The translations under genes and the position numbers were made by a program. A stretch of DNA of 64,000 nt from Spirochaetota bacterium (GTDB taxonomy: Bacteria > Spirochaetota > UBA4802 > JAKQUI01). The notes under the pieces were generated by a model. The model was given only the letters and a program-made list of their open reading frames with translations. It was not told the DNA's origin and did not search any database. The stretch is from contig JAKQUI010000003.1 in the NCBI GenBank assembly GCA_029562645.1, positions 1 through 64,000 on the forward strand. The letters run 5' to 3'. Each line of letters opens with the position of its first letter. The first letter of the stretch is position 1. Shown here piece by piece: positions 47,084 to 56,903 of the stretch.

Positions 47084-47612
47084 CCAAACCTTTCGCGCAG
47101 TTGAATTCCGCGCGGACAGTATCCGCACAGCCGCTCATTCGCATCCTGATGCATATATCGACGTCGAACATGCGCTTGAACCCATGCCCGGTTCATTGAG
47201 AGGCGACAGAACCGAACGACATTCACATTCATAAACACGGTTTCAGCGAAAGCGTGCTTTCTAATTATGTATGATCTGCGCGCATGCGCACAGCACGAAT
47301 GAGAACCGTCCGCCGCCCGGTATGTATCCCGCTACCAACGTGCATACACAACGGCGACTTCAATGTCAAACGAAATAGTCCATCGGCGCCCAATCGGCGC
47401 GACGGCCGCATCGTCCGGCGGCGAACCGAGCGAGCGTTCGTACGGTTTTTTTATTGACACCGATGGCGCGCCTCATAGGCTTGTTGCGGATTGGCCGTGA
47501 GTGCGTGCATCAGCACCATATTCCCCGAAACATACAGGCGTGCACATCCGGGGGACATCAACACACGCGCCCGCTGGGCGCGCATCATACTCTTACCTGC
47601 AGGGAGGTACCT
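47084..47612. other. 529-base intergenic region between divergent genes
   Basis: The region holds promoters for the giant kinase (minus) and the CoA synthetase (plus). TTGACA at 47454-47459, preceded by a T-run, is the best -35 for the synthetase, but its -10 is poor (CATAGG or TAGGCT). No minus-strand promoter is convincing. A short GAAAGC/GCTTTC hairpin lies near 47238-47251. No gene or known riboswitch was recognised; the leader of the synthetase mRNA would be about 130 bases. Confidence 0.35.
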
Positions 47613-49517
47613 ATGTCAGGAGCATACCAAAAGGCCTATGATTTGGCCGCGAAGGACCCGGCCGCGTTCTGGGGCGAGGCCGCAAACGACATTCATTTCT
47701 ACAAGAAATACGAGAAGGTGCTGGATGACTCCAACAAGCCCTTCTACCGCTGGTTCACGGGCGGGGAGTTCAACACCTGCTACAATGCGGTGGACATCCA
47801 CGTAAAGAACGGCCGCGGCGCACAGACCGCGATCATCTACGACAGCCCGGTCACCGACGTAAAATCGAAGTTCACCTATCAGGAGTTGCTGGACCAGGTA
47901 TCGAAGTTCGCCGGCGTGCTCGCGGCGCAGGGCGTCTCGAAGGGCGACCGCGTCATCATCTACATGCCCATGATTCCCGAGGCGGCCTTCGCAATGCTGG
48001 CCTGCGCGCGCATCGGCGCGATCCATTCGGTGGTGTTCGGCGGCTTCGCGCCCAACGAGCTCGCCATCCGCATCGACGACGCCAAGCCCAAGGCCATGGT
48101 GTCGGCCTCGTGCGGCATCGAGGGGAAGAAGGTCATCGAGTACAAACCGCTCCTCGACAAGGCGATCGAGCTGGCGAAGCACAAGCCCGAGAAGTGCGTG
48201 ATCTACCAGCGCCCGCAGGCGACCTCGCCGCTCATTTCCGGACGCGACATCGATTGGGCCGAGGCCATGAAGAGCGCCAAGCCCGTGGACTGCGTGCCGG
48301 TGAAGACCACCGACCCGCTCTACATCCTCTATACCTCAGGCACCACGGGGATCCCCAAGGGCGTTGTGCGCGATAACGCCGGCCATGCCGTCGCGCTCCG
48401 CTGGAGCATGAAAAACATCTACGGCGTGGAGCCGGGCGACGTGTACTGGGCCGCCTCGGACGTCGGCTGGGTGGTGGGACACTCCTACATCGTCTATGCG
48501 CCGCTCCTCACCGGCTGCACCACCATCATGTACGAGGGCAAACCGGTCGGCACCCCCGACCCCGGCGCCTTCTGGCGCATCATCAGCGAGTACAAGGTCA
48601 AGGTGCTCTTTACGGCCCCGACCGCGTTCCGCGCGATCAAGAAGGAAGATCCCAACGGGGACCACTTTAAGAAATACGACCTTTCGAATTTCAAGTACCT
48701 GTTCCTGGCCGGTGAGCGGCTCGATCCCGACACCTATCACTGGGCGAGCGACCTGCTCAAGAAGCCGGTGATCGACCACTGGTGGCAGACCGAGACCGGC
48801 TGGTCCATCGCGGCCAACTGCATGGGCCTCGAGCCCTTCCCGATCAAGGCCGGCTCTCCCACCAAACCCGTGCCCGGCTACCAGGTGGAGATCCTGGACG
48901 CCGAAGGGAAAAAATTGCCGAACGGCACCGAGGGGATGGTGGCCATCAAGCTGCCGCTCCCGCCGGCGACCCTGCCCACGCTGTGGCAGAACGACGACAA
49001 GTACAAGGAGTCGTACCTGGACATGTATCCCGGCTACTACTTCACCGGGGACGGCGGGTATTACGACACGGACGGCTACATCTACATCATGGGACGCGTG
49101 GACGACGTCATCAACGTCGCGGGACACCGGCTCTCCACCGGCGCGATGGAGGAGATCATCGCGACGCACCCCGATGTGGCCGAGTGCGCGGTCATCGGCG
49201 CGGCCGACACCTTCAAGGGACAGCTCCCGCTCGGGTTCGTGGTCCTCAAGGCGGGGGTCACGAAAGACGAGAAGGCGATTTTAGATGAGCTGGTCAAGAT
49301 GATCCGCGACAAGATCGGCGCGGTCGCCTGCTACAAGCAGTCGCTCATCGTGAAGCGCCTCCCCAAGACGCGCTCCGGCAAGATCCTGCGCGGCACCATG
49401 CGCAAGATCGCCGACGGCGAGACCTACACCGTCCCGTCCACCATCGACGATCCGGAGATCCTGACCGAAATCGCGGGGTACGTGAAGGGCGTGGGCTATG
49501 GCGTGAAGCAAGGGTAA
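47613..49517 (+). CDS. Acyl-CoA synthetase, propionyl/acetyl-CoA synthetase type
   Basis: This 634-residue AMP-forming enzyme activates propionate or acetate with ATP and CoA. Motifs: YTSGTTGIPKGVV (phosphate-binding loop), ASDVGWVVGHSYI, WWQTETGW, YFTGDGGYYDTDGYIYIMGR and the C-terminal TRSGKILRGTMRK with the catalytic Lys that is acetylated in relatives. The stretch YIVYAPLLTGCTTIMYEGKP and the APTAFRAIKKEDPNG block are closer to PrpE/ACSS3-type propionyl-CoA synthetases than to classic Acs. GGGAGGT precedes ATG 47613. It is a single gene with its own terminator. The neighbouring genes do not show which acid is the substrate. Confidence 0.9.
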   Translation: MSGAYQKAYDLAAKDPAAFWGEAANDIHFYKKYEKVLDDSNKPFYRWFTGGEFNTCYNAVDIHVKNGRGAQTAIIYDSPVTDVKSKFTYQELLDQVSKFAGVLAAQGVSKGDRVIIYMPMIPEAAFAMLACARIGAIHSVVFGGFAPNELAIRIDDAKPKAMVSASCGIEGKKVIEYKPLLDKAIELAKHKPEKCVIYQRPQATSPLISGRDIDWAEAMKSAKPVDCVPVKTTDPLYILYTSGTTGIPKGVVRDNAGHAVALRWSMKNIYGVEPGDVYWAASDVGWVVGHSYIVYAPLLTGCTTIMYEGKPVGTPDPGAFWRIISEYKVKVLFTAPTAFRAIKKEDPNGDHFKKYDLSNFKYLFLAGERLDPDTYHWASDLLKKPVIDHWWQTETGWSIAANCMGLEPFPIKAGSPTKPVPGYQVEILDAEGKKLPNGTEGMVAIKLPLPPATLPTLWQNDDKYKESYLDMYPGYYFTGDGGYYDTDGYIYIMGRVDDVINVAGHRLSTGAMEEIIATHPDVAECAVIGAADTFKGQLPLGFVVLKAGVTKDEKAILDELVKMIRDKIGAVACYKQSLIVKRLPKTRSGKILRGTMRKIADGETYTVPSTIDDPEILTEIAGYVKGVGYGVKQG

Positions 49518-49546
49518 CATGTAACCATAGATCGAGAACGACGCAC

Positions 49547-49582
49547 AGGCGGGACCGGGCTGCAATCCGGTCCCGCCTTTTT
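49547..49582 (+). terminator. Rho-independent terminator of the CoA synthetase gene
   Basis: A 12-base-pair GC-rich stem (49547-49558 with 49567-49578, core GGCGGGACCGG) with an 8-base loop is followed directly by TTTTTATT. It lies 30 bases after the stop codon. Confidence 0.92.
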
Positions 49583-49710
49583 ATTGCCTTTTCTCCGTCA
49601 GACGCTCATGATGATCGAGGATCCCATTGCGCTATGGCCCCGGGCGGCAGAGCGCGACACCAAGAAAGCGAAAAAGAAGTCGAAAAAAACCGGTCGATAG
49701 AAAGTGAAAA

Positions 49711-50025
49711 CTACTCGCCGCAGATCGAGCGGATCTGCCGTACGTTTTTAGCCTTCATCTCGATCATCTCCTGGGAGCAGTTGACCGATCGCAGGCACCG
49801 GACATATCCGCGCACGGCCCGGTCCTCGCGTGTGGTCCGCTGGTCGGTCTCCAGTTCGCTCTTCATGAGCTCGAGGAATTCGTAGCAGCACTTGTTCTTG
49901 ATCTCCTCGGTCGTGCATGCGGCAAAGCCGGGAGTCCCCACCCGGTACGCGGCGTCATGGATAGAAAGCGACAGGATCATGAAAAACAGGCAGGTTATGG
50001 CGAGAAATATCGTCGGTCTGATCAT
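49711..50025 (-). CDS. Small exported Cys-rich protein of unknown function
   Basis: This 104-residue protein starts MIRPTIFLAITCLFFMILSL, a signal peptide or membrane anchor. The mature part has six cysteines (ACTTEE, NKCCYEF, VRCLRSVNC, SICGE) and many charged residues, as in disulfide-bonded periplasmic proteins. Start 50025 was chosen for a GGGGG site and because it begins the signal peptide; a longer frame to 50055 adds nothing hydrophobic. It is not recognised as a named family. It is a single gene, 170 bases from the end of the heat-shock operon on the same strand. Confidence 0.7.
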   Translation of the reverse strand: MIRPTIFLAITCLFFMILSLSIHDAAYRVGTPGFAACTTEEIKNKCCYEFLELMKSELETDQRTTREDRAVRGYVRCLRSVNCSQEMIEMKAKNVRQIRSICGE

Positions 50026-50201
50026 GGAAGCCCCCAGCGCACAAAGTAACGTCACTGATTATTATTCGGCGCAGATCAGCGTCAACCGTATTCATTTACG
50101 TTGACGCAAACCCGGGTTGCCTGTCATGGAGTTACACAACAAGACATCATACGCGGACAAAACGCACTATGTCGATAACCGGGGTGCGAGATGGGGAGGA
50201 A

Positions 50202-50990
50202 TTATTCCGCGCGTTCGCGCATGCGCATCGCCTTCACGGCAACCACGCCCGCGTGCACGGCCGACACAAGCCAGCCGATGCCCATGGTGGTGCTGGCCGC
50301 CTCGATCAGGAAGCGCGTCCCGTCGAACATGAGGGATATCGCACCCACGACCGCCGTTATGCCGTATATGCCGGTAAATGCATATCGCGGGAACCGTGAA
50401 TCGATGAAATACCGCCAATAGCGAAGCGCCAGGAGCGCCGTAACGGCGAAGATCGCGCCCCACTTGATCCGCGTCCACACCTTGAGCGCGGCGATCACGC
50501 CGTCATCGACATCGCCGGGGGCGGCAAATGTCGTGAGCTTCAGGAGCTGCACGTTCTCCATGTGATCCGCGAGCGGCATCACGGCGCAGACGACGATCCC
50601 CGCGACGAGGATCGGAAGGGCGGCGGGCGGGTCCGCGTCATCCCTTCGCAGCAGGAGGTGGACCAGCGCAAGCAGCAGCGCAAAGAACGGCGGGTAGGCC
50701 GAAAAGAGCAACACATCGTAGGTGTTCGTGACGTCCATGATGCGCCGCATGGCCGCGCCCTGCGGCGTGCCCGGATCGCCGAGCGCCTCGAAGAGCTCCT
50801 CCCGGCTGTCGAGGAGCTCGAACCAGAAGATGGCCTGGGTGAAATGGTGCCGGTTGGGATAGGTCGCCGGCGTGACGACATCGCCGCCGCTCCCGGCGTA
50901 GGTGATATAGCCGAGCGCGGCAAACGAGGCGATGCCCGCGATCACGGCGCCACACGCGACCGCGACGATGCTCCGGCGAAGGCGAATCAT
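50202..50990 (-). CDS. Multi-helix membrane protein at the end of the heat-shock operon
   Basis: This 262-residue protein has about six membrane helices (residues 8-30, 95-115, 122-142, 178-195, 205-222, 232-250) and an extracytoplasmic loop with GSGGDVVTPATYPNRHHFTQ. It is not recognised. Its ATG lies one base after the dnaJ stop, so it is probably translated with dnaJ and may be heat-induced. A role in protein quality control is only suggested by position. Confidence 0.8.
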   Translation of the reverse strand: MIRLRRSIVAVACGAVIAGIASFAALGYITYAGSGGDVVTPATYPNRHHFTQAIFWFELLDSREELFEALGDPGTPQGAAMRRIMDVTNTYDVLLFSAYPPFFALLLALVHLLLRRDDADPPAALPILVAGIVVCAVMPLADHMENVQLLKLTTFAAPGDVDDGVIAALKVWTRIKWGAIFAVTALLALRYWRYFIDSRFPRYAFTGIYGITAVVGAISLMFDGTRFLIEAASTTMGIGWLVSAVHAGVVAVKAMRMRERAE

Positions 50991-50991
50991 C

Positions 50992-52101
50992 CTAATAAAA
51001 CTGCCGCGTTGACGATCCCACCGCCTCGCTGTCGAGCTTCGCGAACTCCTGCAGGAGCTCCTTCTGCCGCGGCGTGAGCTTTTTGGGAACGTGGATGTTG
51101 ATCTTCACGAGCTGGTCGCCCCGCCCGTAGGAGCCCAGATACGGGATCCCGTTCCCCTTGAGGCGGAAGATGTGGCCGTTGTCGGTCCCGGGCGGGATCT
51201 TCATCTTGGCCTTCTTGCCGCCGATCGTGGGAACCTCGATATCGCCGCCCAGGCACGCCATCGGGAACGAGATGTCCACGATGTTGATGATGTCGTTGCC
51301 GTGACGCTCGAAGATCTCGTGCTTCATGATGTGCAGGACCACGTACAGGTCGCCGCGCGGCCCGCCGTTCTCGCCCATCTCGCCCTCGCCGTTGATCTTG
51401 AGCCGCGATCCCGACTCGACGCCGGCCGGGACCTTCACGGTGATCTTGCGGTTCTTCACAATGGAGCCGCCGCCGCCGCAGGCCTTGCAGGGCGAGGTGA
51501 TCATCTTGCCCGCGCCGCCGCACCGGTAACAGGTTTGCGCGATGGTGAAGAATCCCTGCGTGCGGCGGATCTGCCCGGTGCCGCTGCACACATTGCAGAC
51601 GGCCGGCTTGGTGCCGGCCTCGGCGCCGGACCCGCCGCAGGTCTCACAGGTCTCGTTACGGGGGATGTCGATCTTGACCTCCTTCCCGTTGAACGCGTCC
51701 TCGAGGGTGATATCCATGTCGTACTGAATATCGTGCCCGCGACGCGTGCGTCCCGCACGGCCGCGCTTGCCGAACCCGCTCCCGAAGAACCCCTCGAAGA
51801 TGTCGCCCAAGTCGAACTCACCGAAGATGTCGGAGAAATCGGTGTAGGCGCCGCGGCCGAATCCCTCGAACCCGGCGACGCCCTCGTGGCCGAACTTGTC
51901 GTACTGGGCGCGCTTCTTGGGATCGCGCAGGATCTCGTAGGCCTCGGTCGCTTCCTTGAACTTCTCCTCGGCCTCGGGATTCCCGCGGTTCTTATCCGGG
52001 TGATACTTCAGGGCAAGCTTGCGATAGGCCTGCTTGATCTGGTCCTCACCCGCGTCCTTGGCGACGCCCAGCACCTCGTAGTAATCTCTCTTGTTGGCCA
52101 A
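50992..52101 (-). CDS. dnaJ: Chaperone DnaJ (Hsp40)
   Basis: This 369-residue DnaK co-chaperone has a J domain (about 5-70) with the HPD motif (KYHPDKN), a Gly/Phe-rich linker, and a zinc-binding domain with four CxxCxGxG repeats ([32 protein letters not shown]), followed by the C-terminal substrate domains. It stimulates DnaK ATPase and delivers unfolded proteins. The start is TTG at 52101: AGAGG lies five bases before it, the product begins [12 protein letters not shown] as in homologues, and no in-frame ATG is available. It follows dnaK by 15 bases. Confidence 0.97.
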   Translation of the reverse strand: MANKRDYYEVLGVAKDAGEDQIKQAYRKLALKYHPDKNRGNPEAEEKFKEATEAYEILRDPKKRAQYDKFGHEGVAGFEGFGRGAYTDFSDIFGEFDLGDIFEGFFGSGFGKRGRAGRTRRGHDIQYDMDITLEDAFNGKEVKIDIPRNETCETCGGSGAEAGTKPAVCNVCSGTGQIRRTQGFFTIAQTCYRCGGAGKMITSPCKACGGGGSIVKNRKITVKVPAGVESGSRLKINGEGEMGENGGPRGDLYVVLHIMKHEIFERHGNDIINIVDISFPMACLGGDIEVPTIGGKKAKMKIPPGTDNGHIFRLKGNGIPYLGSYGRGDQLVKINIHVPKKLTPRQKELLQEFAKLDSEAVGSSTRQFY

Positions 52102-52116
52102 AGCATCCTCTCGCGA

Positions 52117-54069
52117 TTACTTTTTATCGTCGTCGACCACTTCGTAATCGGCGTCGTACACCTTCTCTCCCTGGCCCGGTCCCGCACCGGAGGCCTTGTT
52201 GTCCTGGCCCGCGCCCGGGTTCGCGCCGGCGCCCGGCGCGCCCTGCTCCGCGCCGCCCTGTTGCGCCGCGGCGTCACGATAGATGCGCTCGGCGAACTTG
52301 TGCGACGCCTGCTCGAGCTTGGTTTTGGCCGCCTTGATCTGCTCGACGTCGTCCGCTCCCATCGCGCTCTTGAGGTTTTCGACCTCGGCCTCGATCGCCT
52401 GCTTTTCGGCCGCTTCGATCTTCCCCTCGTTCTCCCGCAAGAGCTTTTCGATGGAGTAGATCAGCGTGTCGGCGCTGTTGCGCGTCTCGATGAGCTCGCG
52501 GAGTTTTTTGTCCTCGTCCGCGTGCGTCTCGGCTTCGCGCACCATGTTCTTGATCTCCTCCTCGTTGAGGCCGCTCGAGGACTCGATGCGGATCTTCTGC
52601 TCCTTGCCGGTCCCCAGGTCCTTCGCCGAAACGTGCACGATGCCGTTCGCGTCGATGTCGAAGGTCACCTCGATCTGCGGCACGCCGCGCGGTGCGGGCG
52701 GGATGCCCACCAGGTCGAAGCGTCCCAGCGTCCGGTTCTGCGCGGCCATCTCGCGCTCGCCCTGCAATACGTGGATGGACACGGCGGGCTGGCTGTCCGA
52801 CGCGGTGGAGAACACCTGGCTCTTGCGCGTCGGGATGGTGGTGTTGCGCTCGATGAGCTTGGTCATCACGCCGCCCAGGGTCTCGATCCCCAGCGAGAGC
52901 GGGGTCACGTCGAGCAGGAGCACGTCGTGCACGTCGCCCGCGAGCACGCCGCCCTGGATCGCGGCGCCCACGGCGACCACCTCGTCGGGGTTCACGCCCT
53001 TGTGCGGCTCCTTGCCGAAGATGCGGCGCACGAGCTCCTGGACCGCGGGGATCCGCGTCGATCCGCCCACCAGGATCACCTCGTCGATATCGCCCGGCGT
53101 GAGTCCCGCGTCCTCCAGCGCGCGCTGGCACGGGATCTTGGTCGACTCGACCAGGTCCTCGACGAGCTGCTCGAACTTGGCGCGGGTCAGCGTCATGATG
53201 AGGTGCTTGGGCCCGCTCTGGTCCGCCGTCAGGAACGGGATGTTGATTTCCGTCTGCGACTTGCCCGAAAGCTCGATCTTGGCCTTCTCGGCGCCTTCCT
53301 TGAGCCGCTGGAGCGCCATCTTGTCGCTGGACACGTCAATGCCGGTCTGCTTCTTGAACTCGTCGATGAGCCAGTTCATGATGCGCTGGTCGAAATCGTC
53401 CCCGCCCAGGTGGGTGTTCCCGTTGGTCGATTTCACCTCGAATACGCCGTCGCCGAGCTCGAGGATCGAGACGTCGAAGGTGCCGCCGCCGAGGTCGTAC
53501 ACCGCGATCTTCTCGTTCTTCGTCTTCTTGTCCAGGCCGTAGGCGAGCGACGCCGCCGTGGGCTCGTTGATGATGCGCTCGACGGTGAGGCCCGCGATGC
53601 GCCCCGCGTCCTTGGTGGCCTGCCGCTGGGCGTCGTTGAAGTACGCCGGCACGGTGATCACCGCGCGGGTCACCTTCTCCCCGAGATAGTCCTCGGCGGT
53701 CTGCTTCATCTTCTGGAGCACGCGCGCGGAGATCTCCTGCGGAGTGAACTCGCCCGCCTGGGTCTTCACCTTCACGCCGCCCTTGCCGTCGTCCATGACG
53801 TTGTACGGTATCGTTTTGATCTCCTCGCCCACCTCGGAGAACGCCCGGCCCATGAAGCGCTTGATGGAGCGGATGGTGTTCTCCGGGTTGGTGATGATCT
53901 GGTTCTTGGCCACCTGCCCGACCAAGCGCTCGCCCTTGTCGGTATAGGCCACGATGGACGGCGTGGTCCGCTGCCCCTCGGAGTTCTGTATCACGACCGG
54001 CTCGCCGCCGACCATCACGGCCACGCAGGAGTTCGTCGTTCCCAAGTCAATTCCAATTATTTTGCTCAT
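52117..54069 (-). CDS. dnaK: Chaperone DnaK (Hsp70)
   Basis: This 650-residue Hsp70 binds and releases unfolded proteins using ATP. The start [36 protein letters not shown] and the substrate-binding domain with [13 protein letters not shown] are all present. The C-terminal tail is Gly/Ala/Gln-rich and ends in an acidic segment (YEVVDDDKK), close to the usual EVKDDDKK end. GAGGT precedes ATG 54069. It is the third gene of the hrcA-grpE-dnaK-dnaJ operon. Confidence 0.98.
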   Translation of the reverse strand: MSKIIGIDLGTTNSCVAVMVGGEPVVIQNSEGQRTTPSIVAYTDKGERLVGQVAKNQIITNPENTIRSIKRFMGRAFSEVGEEIKTIPYNVMDDGKGGVKVKTQAGEFTPQEISARVLQKMKQTAEDYLGEKVTRAVITVPAYFNDAQRQATKDAGRIAGLTVERIINEPTAASLAYGLDKKTKNEKIAVYDLGGGTFDVSILELGDGVFEVKSTNGNTHLGGDDFDQRIMNWLIDEFKKQTGIDVSSDKMALQRLKEGAEKAKIELSGKSQTEINIPFLTADQSGPKHLIMTLTRAKFEQLVEDLVESTKIPCQRALEDAGLTPGDIDEVILVGGSTRIPAVQELVRRIFGKEPHKGVNPDEVVAVGAAIQGGVLAGDVHDVLLLDVTPLSLGIETLGGVMTKLIERNTTIPTRKSQVFSTASDSQPAVSIHVLQGEREMAAQNRTLGRFDLVGIPPAPRGVPQIEVTFDIDANGIVHVSAKDLGTGKEQKIRIESSSGLNEEEIKNMVREAETHADEDKKLRELIETRNSADTLIYSIEKLLRENEGKIEAAEKQAIEAEVENLKSAMGADDVEQIKAAKTKLEQASHKFAERIYRDAAAQQGGAEQGAPGAGANPGAGQDNKASGAGPGQGEKVYDADYEVVDDDKK

Positions 54070-54146
54070 ATGGTTACCTCATTGCATTGTGATTTGTCGA
54101 TCTTCCATTCTACGTCTCGCGTCTTCCGTCGTTTCCGCCGCGCGCG

Positions 54147-54857
54147 TCATCCGGACCCGTCCGTCGCGCACTCCGTCGCGACGTCCTTCGCCCCCTGCTT
54201 CGCCGACCGCGACACGCGCACCTTCGCGTGGCGGATCACCATGTCGTCGAGCATGAAGCCCTTCTGGTACACCTTCGTCACGGTGTCGGTCTCCACCTCG
54301 TCGCTGGCGACGATCTCGACGGCCTCGCTCACGCACGGATCGAACTCGGCGTTGAGCGTGTCGATCGCCACGACCCCGTGCGACGTGAGCGCGTCCTCGA
54401 TGCGCCGCGAGATCATGTGCACGCCCTCCACGAACGCCGCGTGCGACGCCTCGAGGCTCTCGCCCTGCGGAATGGCCTCGGCCGCCTCGATGGCGCGCAG
54501 GAGATCGTCGTTGATGGCGATGATGTCCAGCGCGATGTCGCGCACCGCCATCTTCCGCTGCTCCTCCTGCTGCTTCAGGTTGCGCTTCTTGAAATTCTCG
54601 AAGTCGGCCTGCCGCCGCTGCATCACGTCCTTGAGCGAGGCGATCTCCTCGTCGCGCTTCTTGAGCTCCGCCGCGAGCGCATCGCGACCGTCTCCCTCGC
54701 GCACGGCGCCGTCGTCGGGAGCGCCGGCCGCCTCGGTTTCGACGGCCGGATCGGCACCCTCGAACATCTCGTCCTGCGGGATTTCCCGTTCATTGCCCAT
54801 AGTATCGTTACCGCTCTCCTTGTTCATGCTGTCATCCACGTACTTGTTCTCAACCAT
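54147..54857 (-). CDS. grpE: Nucleotide exchange factor GrpE
   Basis: This 236-residue GrpE releases ADP from DnaK. After an acidic, probably disordered N-terminus (about 1-70), a long coiled coil (ELKKRDEEIASLKDVMQRRQ), the ENFKKR block and the C-terminal beta domain (GVVAIDTLNAEFDPCVSEAV) are all present. Start 54857 was chosen because a GGGGGT site is near and the upstream frame overlaps the hrcA end. It lies 33 bases after hrcA. Confidence 0.95.
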   Translation of the reverse strand: MVENKYVDDSMNKESGNDTMGNEREIPQDEMFEGADPAVETEAAGAPDDGAVREGDGRDALAAELKKRDEEIASLKDVMQRRQADFENFKKRNLKQQEEQRKMAVRDIALDIIAINDDLLRAIEAAEAIPQGESLEASHAAFVEGVHMISRRIEDALTSHGVVAIDTLNAEFDPCVSEAVEIVASDEVETDTVTKVYQKGFMLDDMVIRHAKVRVSRSAKQGAKDVATECATDGSG

Positions 54858-54890
54858 GCCATACCCCCGCGCGGCGGACCGCCGCGCCAA

Positions 54891-55946
54891 TCACTTGGAC
54901 ATTTTCGTCAGCAGGTCGGTGACCACCTTGCCCGTATAATCGACGAGGGGCACCACCTTCTCATAGTCCATCCGCGTGGGGCCGATGATGCCCACCACGC
55001 CGACCTTGCTCTTTCCGATCTGATACGAGGAGGTGATGATGCTGCAGCCCGAGATCTCCAGGTCGCTCACCTCCTCGCCGATGAGCGTGTTCACGCCGTC
55101 CTTGTCGATATTGCGCTCGATGATGCTCTTGAGCAAACGCTTCTCCTCGATGAGATGCAGCAGGCTCTTGAGCTTGTCGGCCTCGATCATCTCCGGGATG
55201 CGCAGCAGATTCTCGATCCCGTCGATGAAGATCTCGGAATCGGTCTCCTCGGTGAGCGCCAACTGCGCGATGTCGAGCGCCAGCCCCTTCTTGTAATCAT
55301 GGTTCGTCTGGACGCGCATCCGGTCGAAGATGTCCTTCTTGATCTCATACAGCGAGTACCCGCAGAGCTCCCCGGTGAGATAGCGCGACAGCTCGTAGAT
55401 GTCGTCCTGGGTGATGCGGGTCGAAACGCTGACCTTCTTGTTCAGGATCATGCCGTTTCGGGTGACGAGGATAAACAGGATCTCGTCGCTGTCGAGCGGA
55501 ATGAGCTCGACGTGCTTGACCACGGTGAAATCGGGCTTTGGCGAGAGCACCACCGATGCGTATTTTGAAACCAGGGACAGCATCTTGCTCACTGAAGCGA
55601 ACATCTTGTCGAGCTGGAGCTCTTTCTTGATGAGCTCCTCGCGCACCCGCACCTTCTCGCTCATCACGAACTCGTAGGTGTCGAGCAGCGAATCGACGTA
55701 AAACCGGTACCCCACGTCCGTGGGGATCCGCCCGGACGACGTGTGCGGCTGCATGAGAAATCCCAGGTTCTCCAGGTCGAACATGATATTACGCATCGTG
55801 GCCGGAGATATGGAAAAAGAGTACTTTTGCACAAAGGAACGCGAACCAACCGGCTTACCGGTTACGATAAATTCGTACACGAGCGCCTTCAAAACGGCGC
55901 TTTCGCGCTCATCGAGAACCCTTTCTGTCTTATTACTCTTTACCAT
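54891..55946 (-). CDS. hrcA: Heat-shock repressor HrcA
   Basis: This 351-residue repressor binds CIRCE elements and is kept active by GroEL. The N-terminal winged helix (ERESAVLKALVYEFIVTGKP, then SRSFVQKYSFSISPATMRN), FLMQPHTSSGRIPT and the C-terminal HrcA core ending PTRMDYEKVVPLVDYTGKVV are typical. It is the first gene of its operon and has a CIRCE sequence just before it, so it represses itself and the chaperones. The ribosome site is weak (AGCAGG). GroESL is not in the window. Confidence 0.96.
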   Translation of the reverse strand: MVKSNKTERVLDERESAVLKALVYEFIVTGKPVGSRSFVQKYSFSISPATMRNIMFDLENLGFLMQPHTSSGRIPTDVGYRFYVDSLLDTYEFVMSEKVRVREELIKKELQLDKMFASVSKMLSLVSKYASVVLSPKPDFTVVKHVELIPLDSDEILFILVTRNGMILNKKVSVSTRITQDDIYELSRYLTGELCGYSLYEIKKDIFDRMRVQTNHDYKKGLALDIAQLALTEETDSEIFIDGIENLLRIPEMIEADKLKSLLHLIEEKRLLKSIIERNIDKDGVNTLIGEEVSDLEISGCSIITSSYQIGKSKVGVVGIIGPTRMDYEKVVPLVDYTGKVVTDLLTKMSK

Positions 55947-55964
55947 AGCCTGCTATCATGCTTA

Positions 55965-55991
55965 TTAGCACTCTAATCGACTGAGTGCCAG
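55965..55991. promoter_or_regulatory. CIRCE operator (HrcA-binding site)
   Basis: The left arm TTAGCACTC (55965-55973) is perfect. A 9-base spacer follows, then the right arm GAGTGCCAG (55983-55991), which differs from the consensus GAGTGCTAA at two positions. It lies between the -10 and the hrcA start codon, where bound HrcA would block transcription. Confidence 0.93.
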
Positions 55992-55992
55992 G

Positions 55993-56021
55993 AATATAAT
56001 AAAAAAAAATCCCCACGTCAA
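55993..56021 (-). promoter_or_regulatory. Sigma70-type promoter of the heat-shock operon
   Basis: On the minus strand TTGACG (56021-56016) is followed by 17 bases with a T-run and then TATATT (55998-55993). The CIRCE element starts two bases downstream of the -10, so repression by HrcA is expected. Confidence 0.85.
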
Positions 56022-56069
56022 GTCATATTTTAAATCATGTACATCTTTTGGTCGGGCATGTATCTTTTT

Positions 56070-56882
56070 TTATTTTTTCTTTTTCTTTTTATCTTCTTCG
56101 TCCTTGACCTCGTCGGCCTCGAGGCGCGCGCGGAGGGCGTCGATCGTATTCTTGAGTTTGGTGGCATCCTCGGACTCGCCAAAAAGGATGTGGATCGACC
56201 GAAGGGCGGCCAGGAGATTGATCGACTTGAGAATATCTTCGGGCACCTTGGTGGAGAGCTCGTACTTGTTCCTGAATTGCTTCGCCGCCTCGTTCAGGAC
56301 GGATTTGCACACGCGCATCAGCTCCTGCCGGTCGCGATAAAACTCCATCCGCGGGTCGCGGTTCTTCTGCAGATCGGAAAAGTTGATGAAGTTCTTCACC
56401 AGCACCGCGATGCGCCCCTGGAGGTCCACGAAGGACCATTTCCACTTGGACTCCCCCATCCGCTTCAGAAGGGAATTGAACACGCTCATGATGGTGCGGA
56501 TGATCTTGAGCACCTGGGCGGGATTCAGCTTGTCGATCTTGCGCAGGTATTCCTTGTTGTCGTTCAGCGAGCGCTCGATATCGTTTCCCAGCATCTCCTC
56601 GAGGAGCTGGACGACCTTGTAGAAGTCCTTGCGCGAGTTATCCAGAAACTTCTCGTTGCGGATGTGCAGCATCTCCTGGGAGGCGTCGCTCATCTTCATG
56701 TATATTTGGACGTTTTTCAAGTATTTGAGGCACAGCTCGACGCTCAGGTAACCCGAGATGTTGGCCATCTTCTTCCGGCGCGCCTCGAGATCCTTGATGG
56801 ACTTCAGGTTATCCTCGATCTCGACCTTGAAGTCCTTCACATAGTCGTTGTACGCCGCCTTTTCGGCCTTGGTGATTGCCAT
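56070..56882 (-). CDS. Helical cytoplasmic protein of unknown function
   Basis: Not recognised. The 270-residue protein is almost entirely helical and charged, with no signal or membrane helix; it ends in a long Lys/Glu/Asp tail (DEVKDEEDKKKKKK). The N-terminal coiled coil (DFKVEIEDNLKSIKDLEARRKK) and WKWSFVDLQGRIAVLVKNF are the notable blocks. No Shine-Dalgarno is visible before ATG 56882. It lies 21 bases after a small 59-residue gene, so the two may be one operon. It is upstream of the heat-shock promoter but has no obvious link with chaperones. Confidence 0.75.
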   Translation of the reverse strand: MAITKAEKAAYNDYVKDFKVEIEDNLKSIKDLEARRKKMANISGYLSVELCLKYLKNVQIYMKMSDASQEMLHIRNEKFLDNSRKDFYKVVQLLEEMLGNDIERSLNDNKEYLRKIDKLNPAQVLKIIRTIMSVFNSLLKRMGESKWKWSFVDLQGRIAVLVKNFINFSDLQKNRDPRMEFYRDRQELMRVCKSVLNEAAKQFRNKYELSTKVPEDILKSINLLAALRSIHILFGESEDATKLKNTIDALRARLEADEVKDEEDKKKKKK

Positions 56883-56903
56883 GGGGGATGATCCGGCCGC
56901 CGT

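Noticed and set aside
51091-54939. 1282-codon open frame on the + strand across dnaJ, dnaK and grpE
   Set aside because: It is the antisense of three certain genes and has no recognisable motif of its own.
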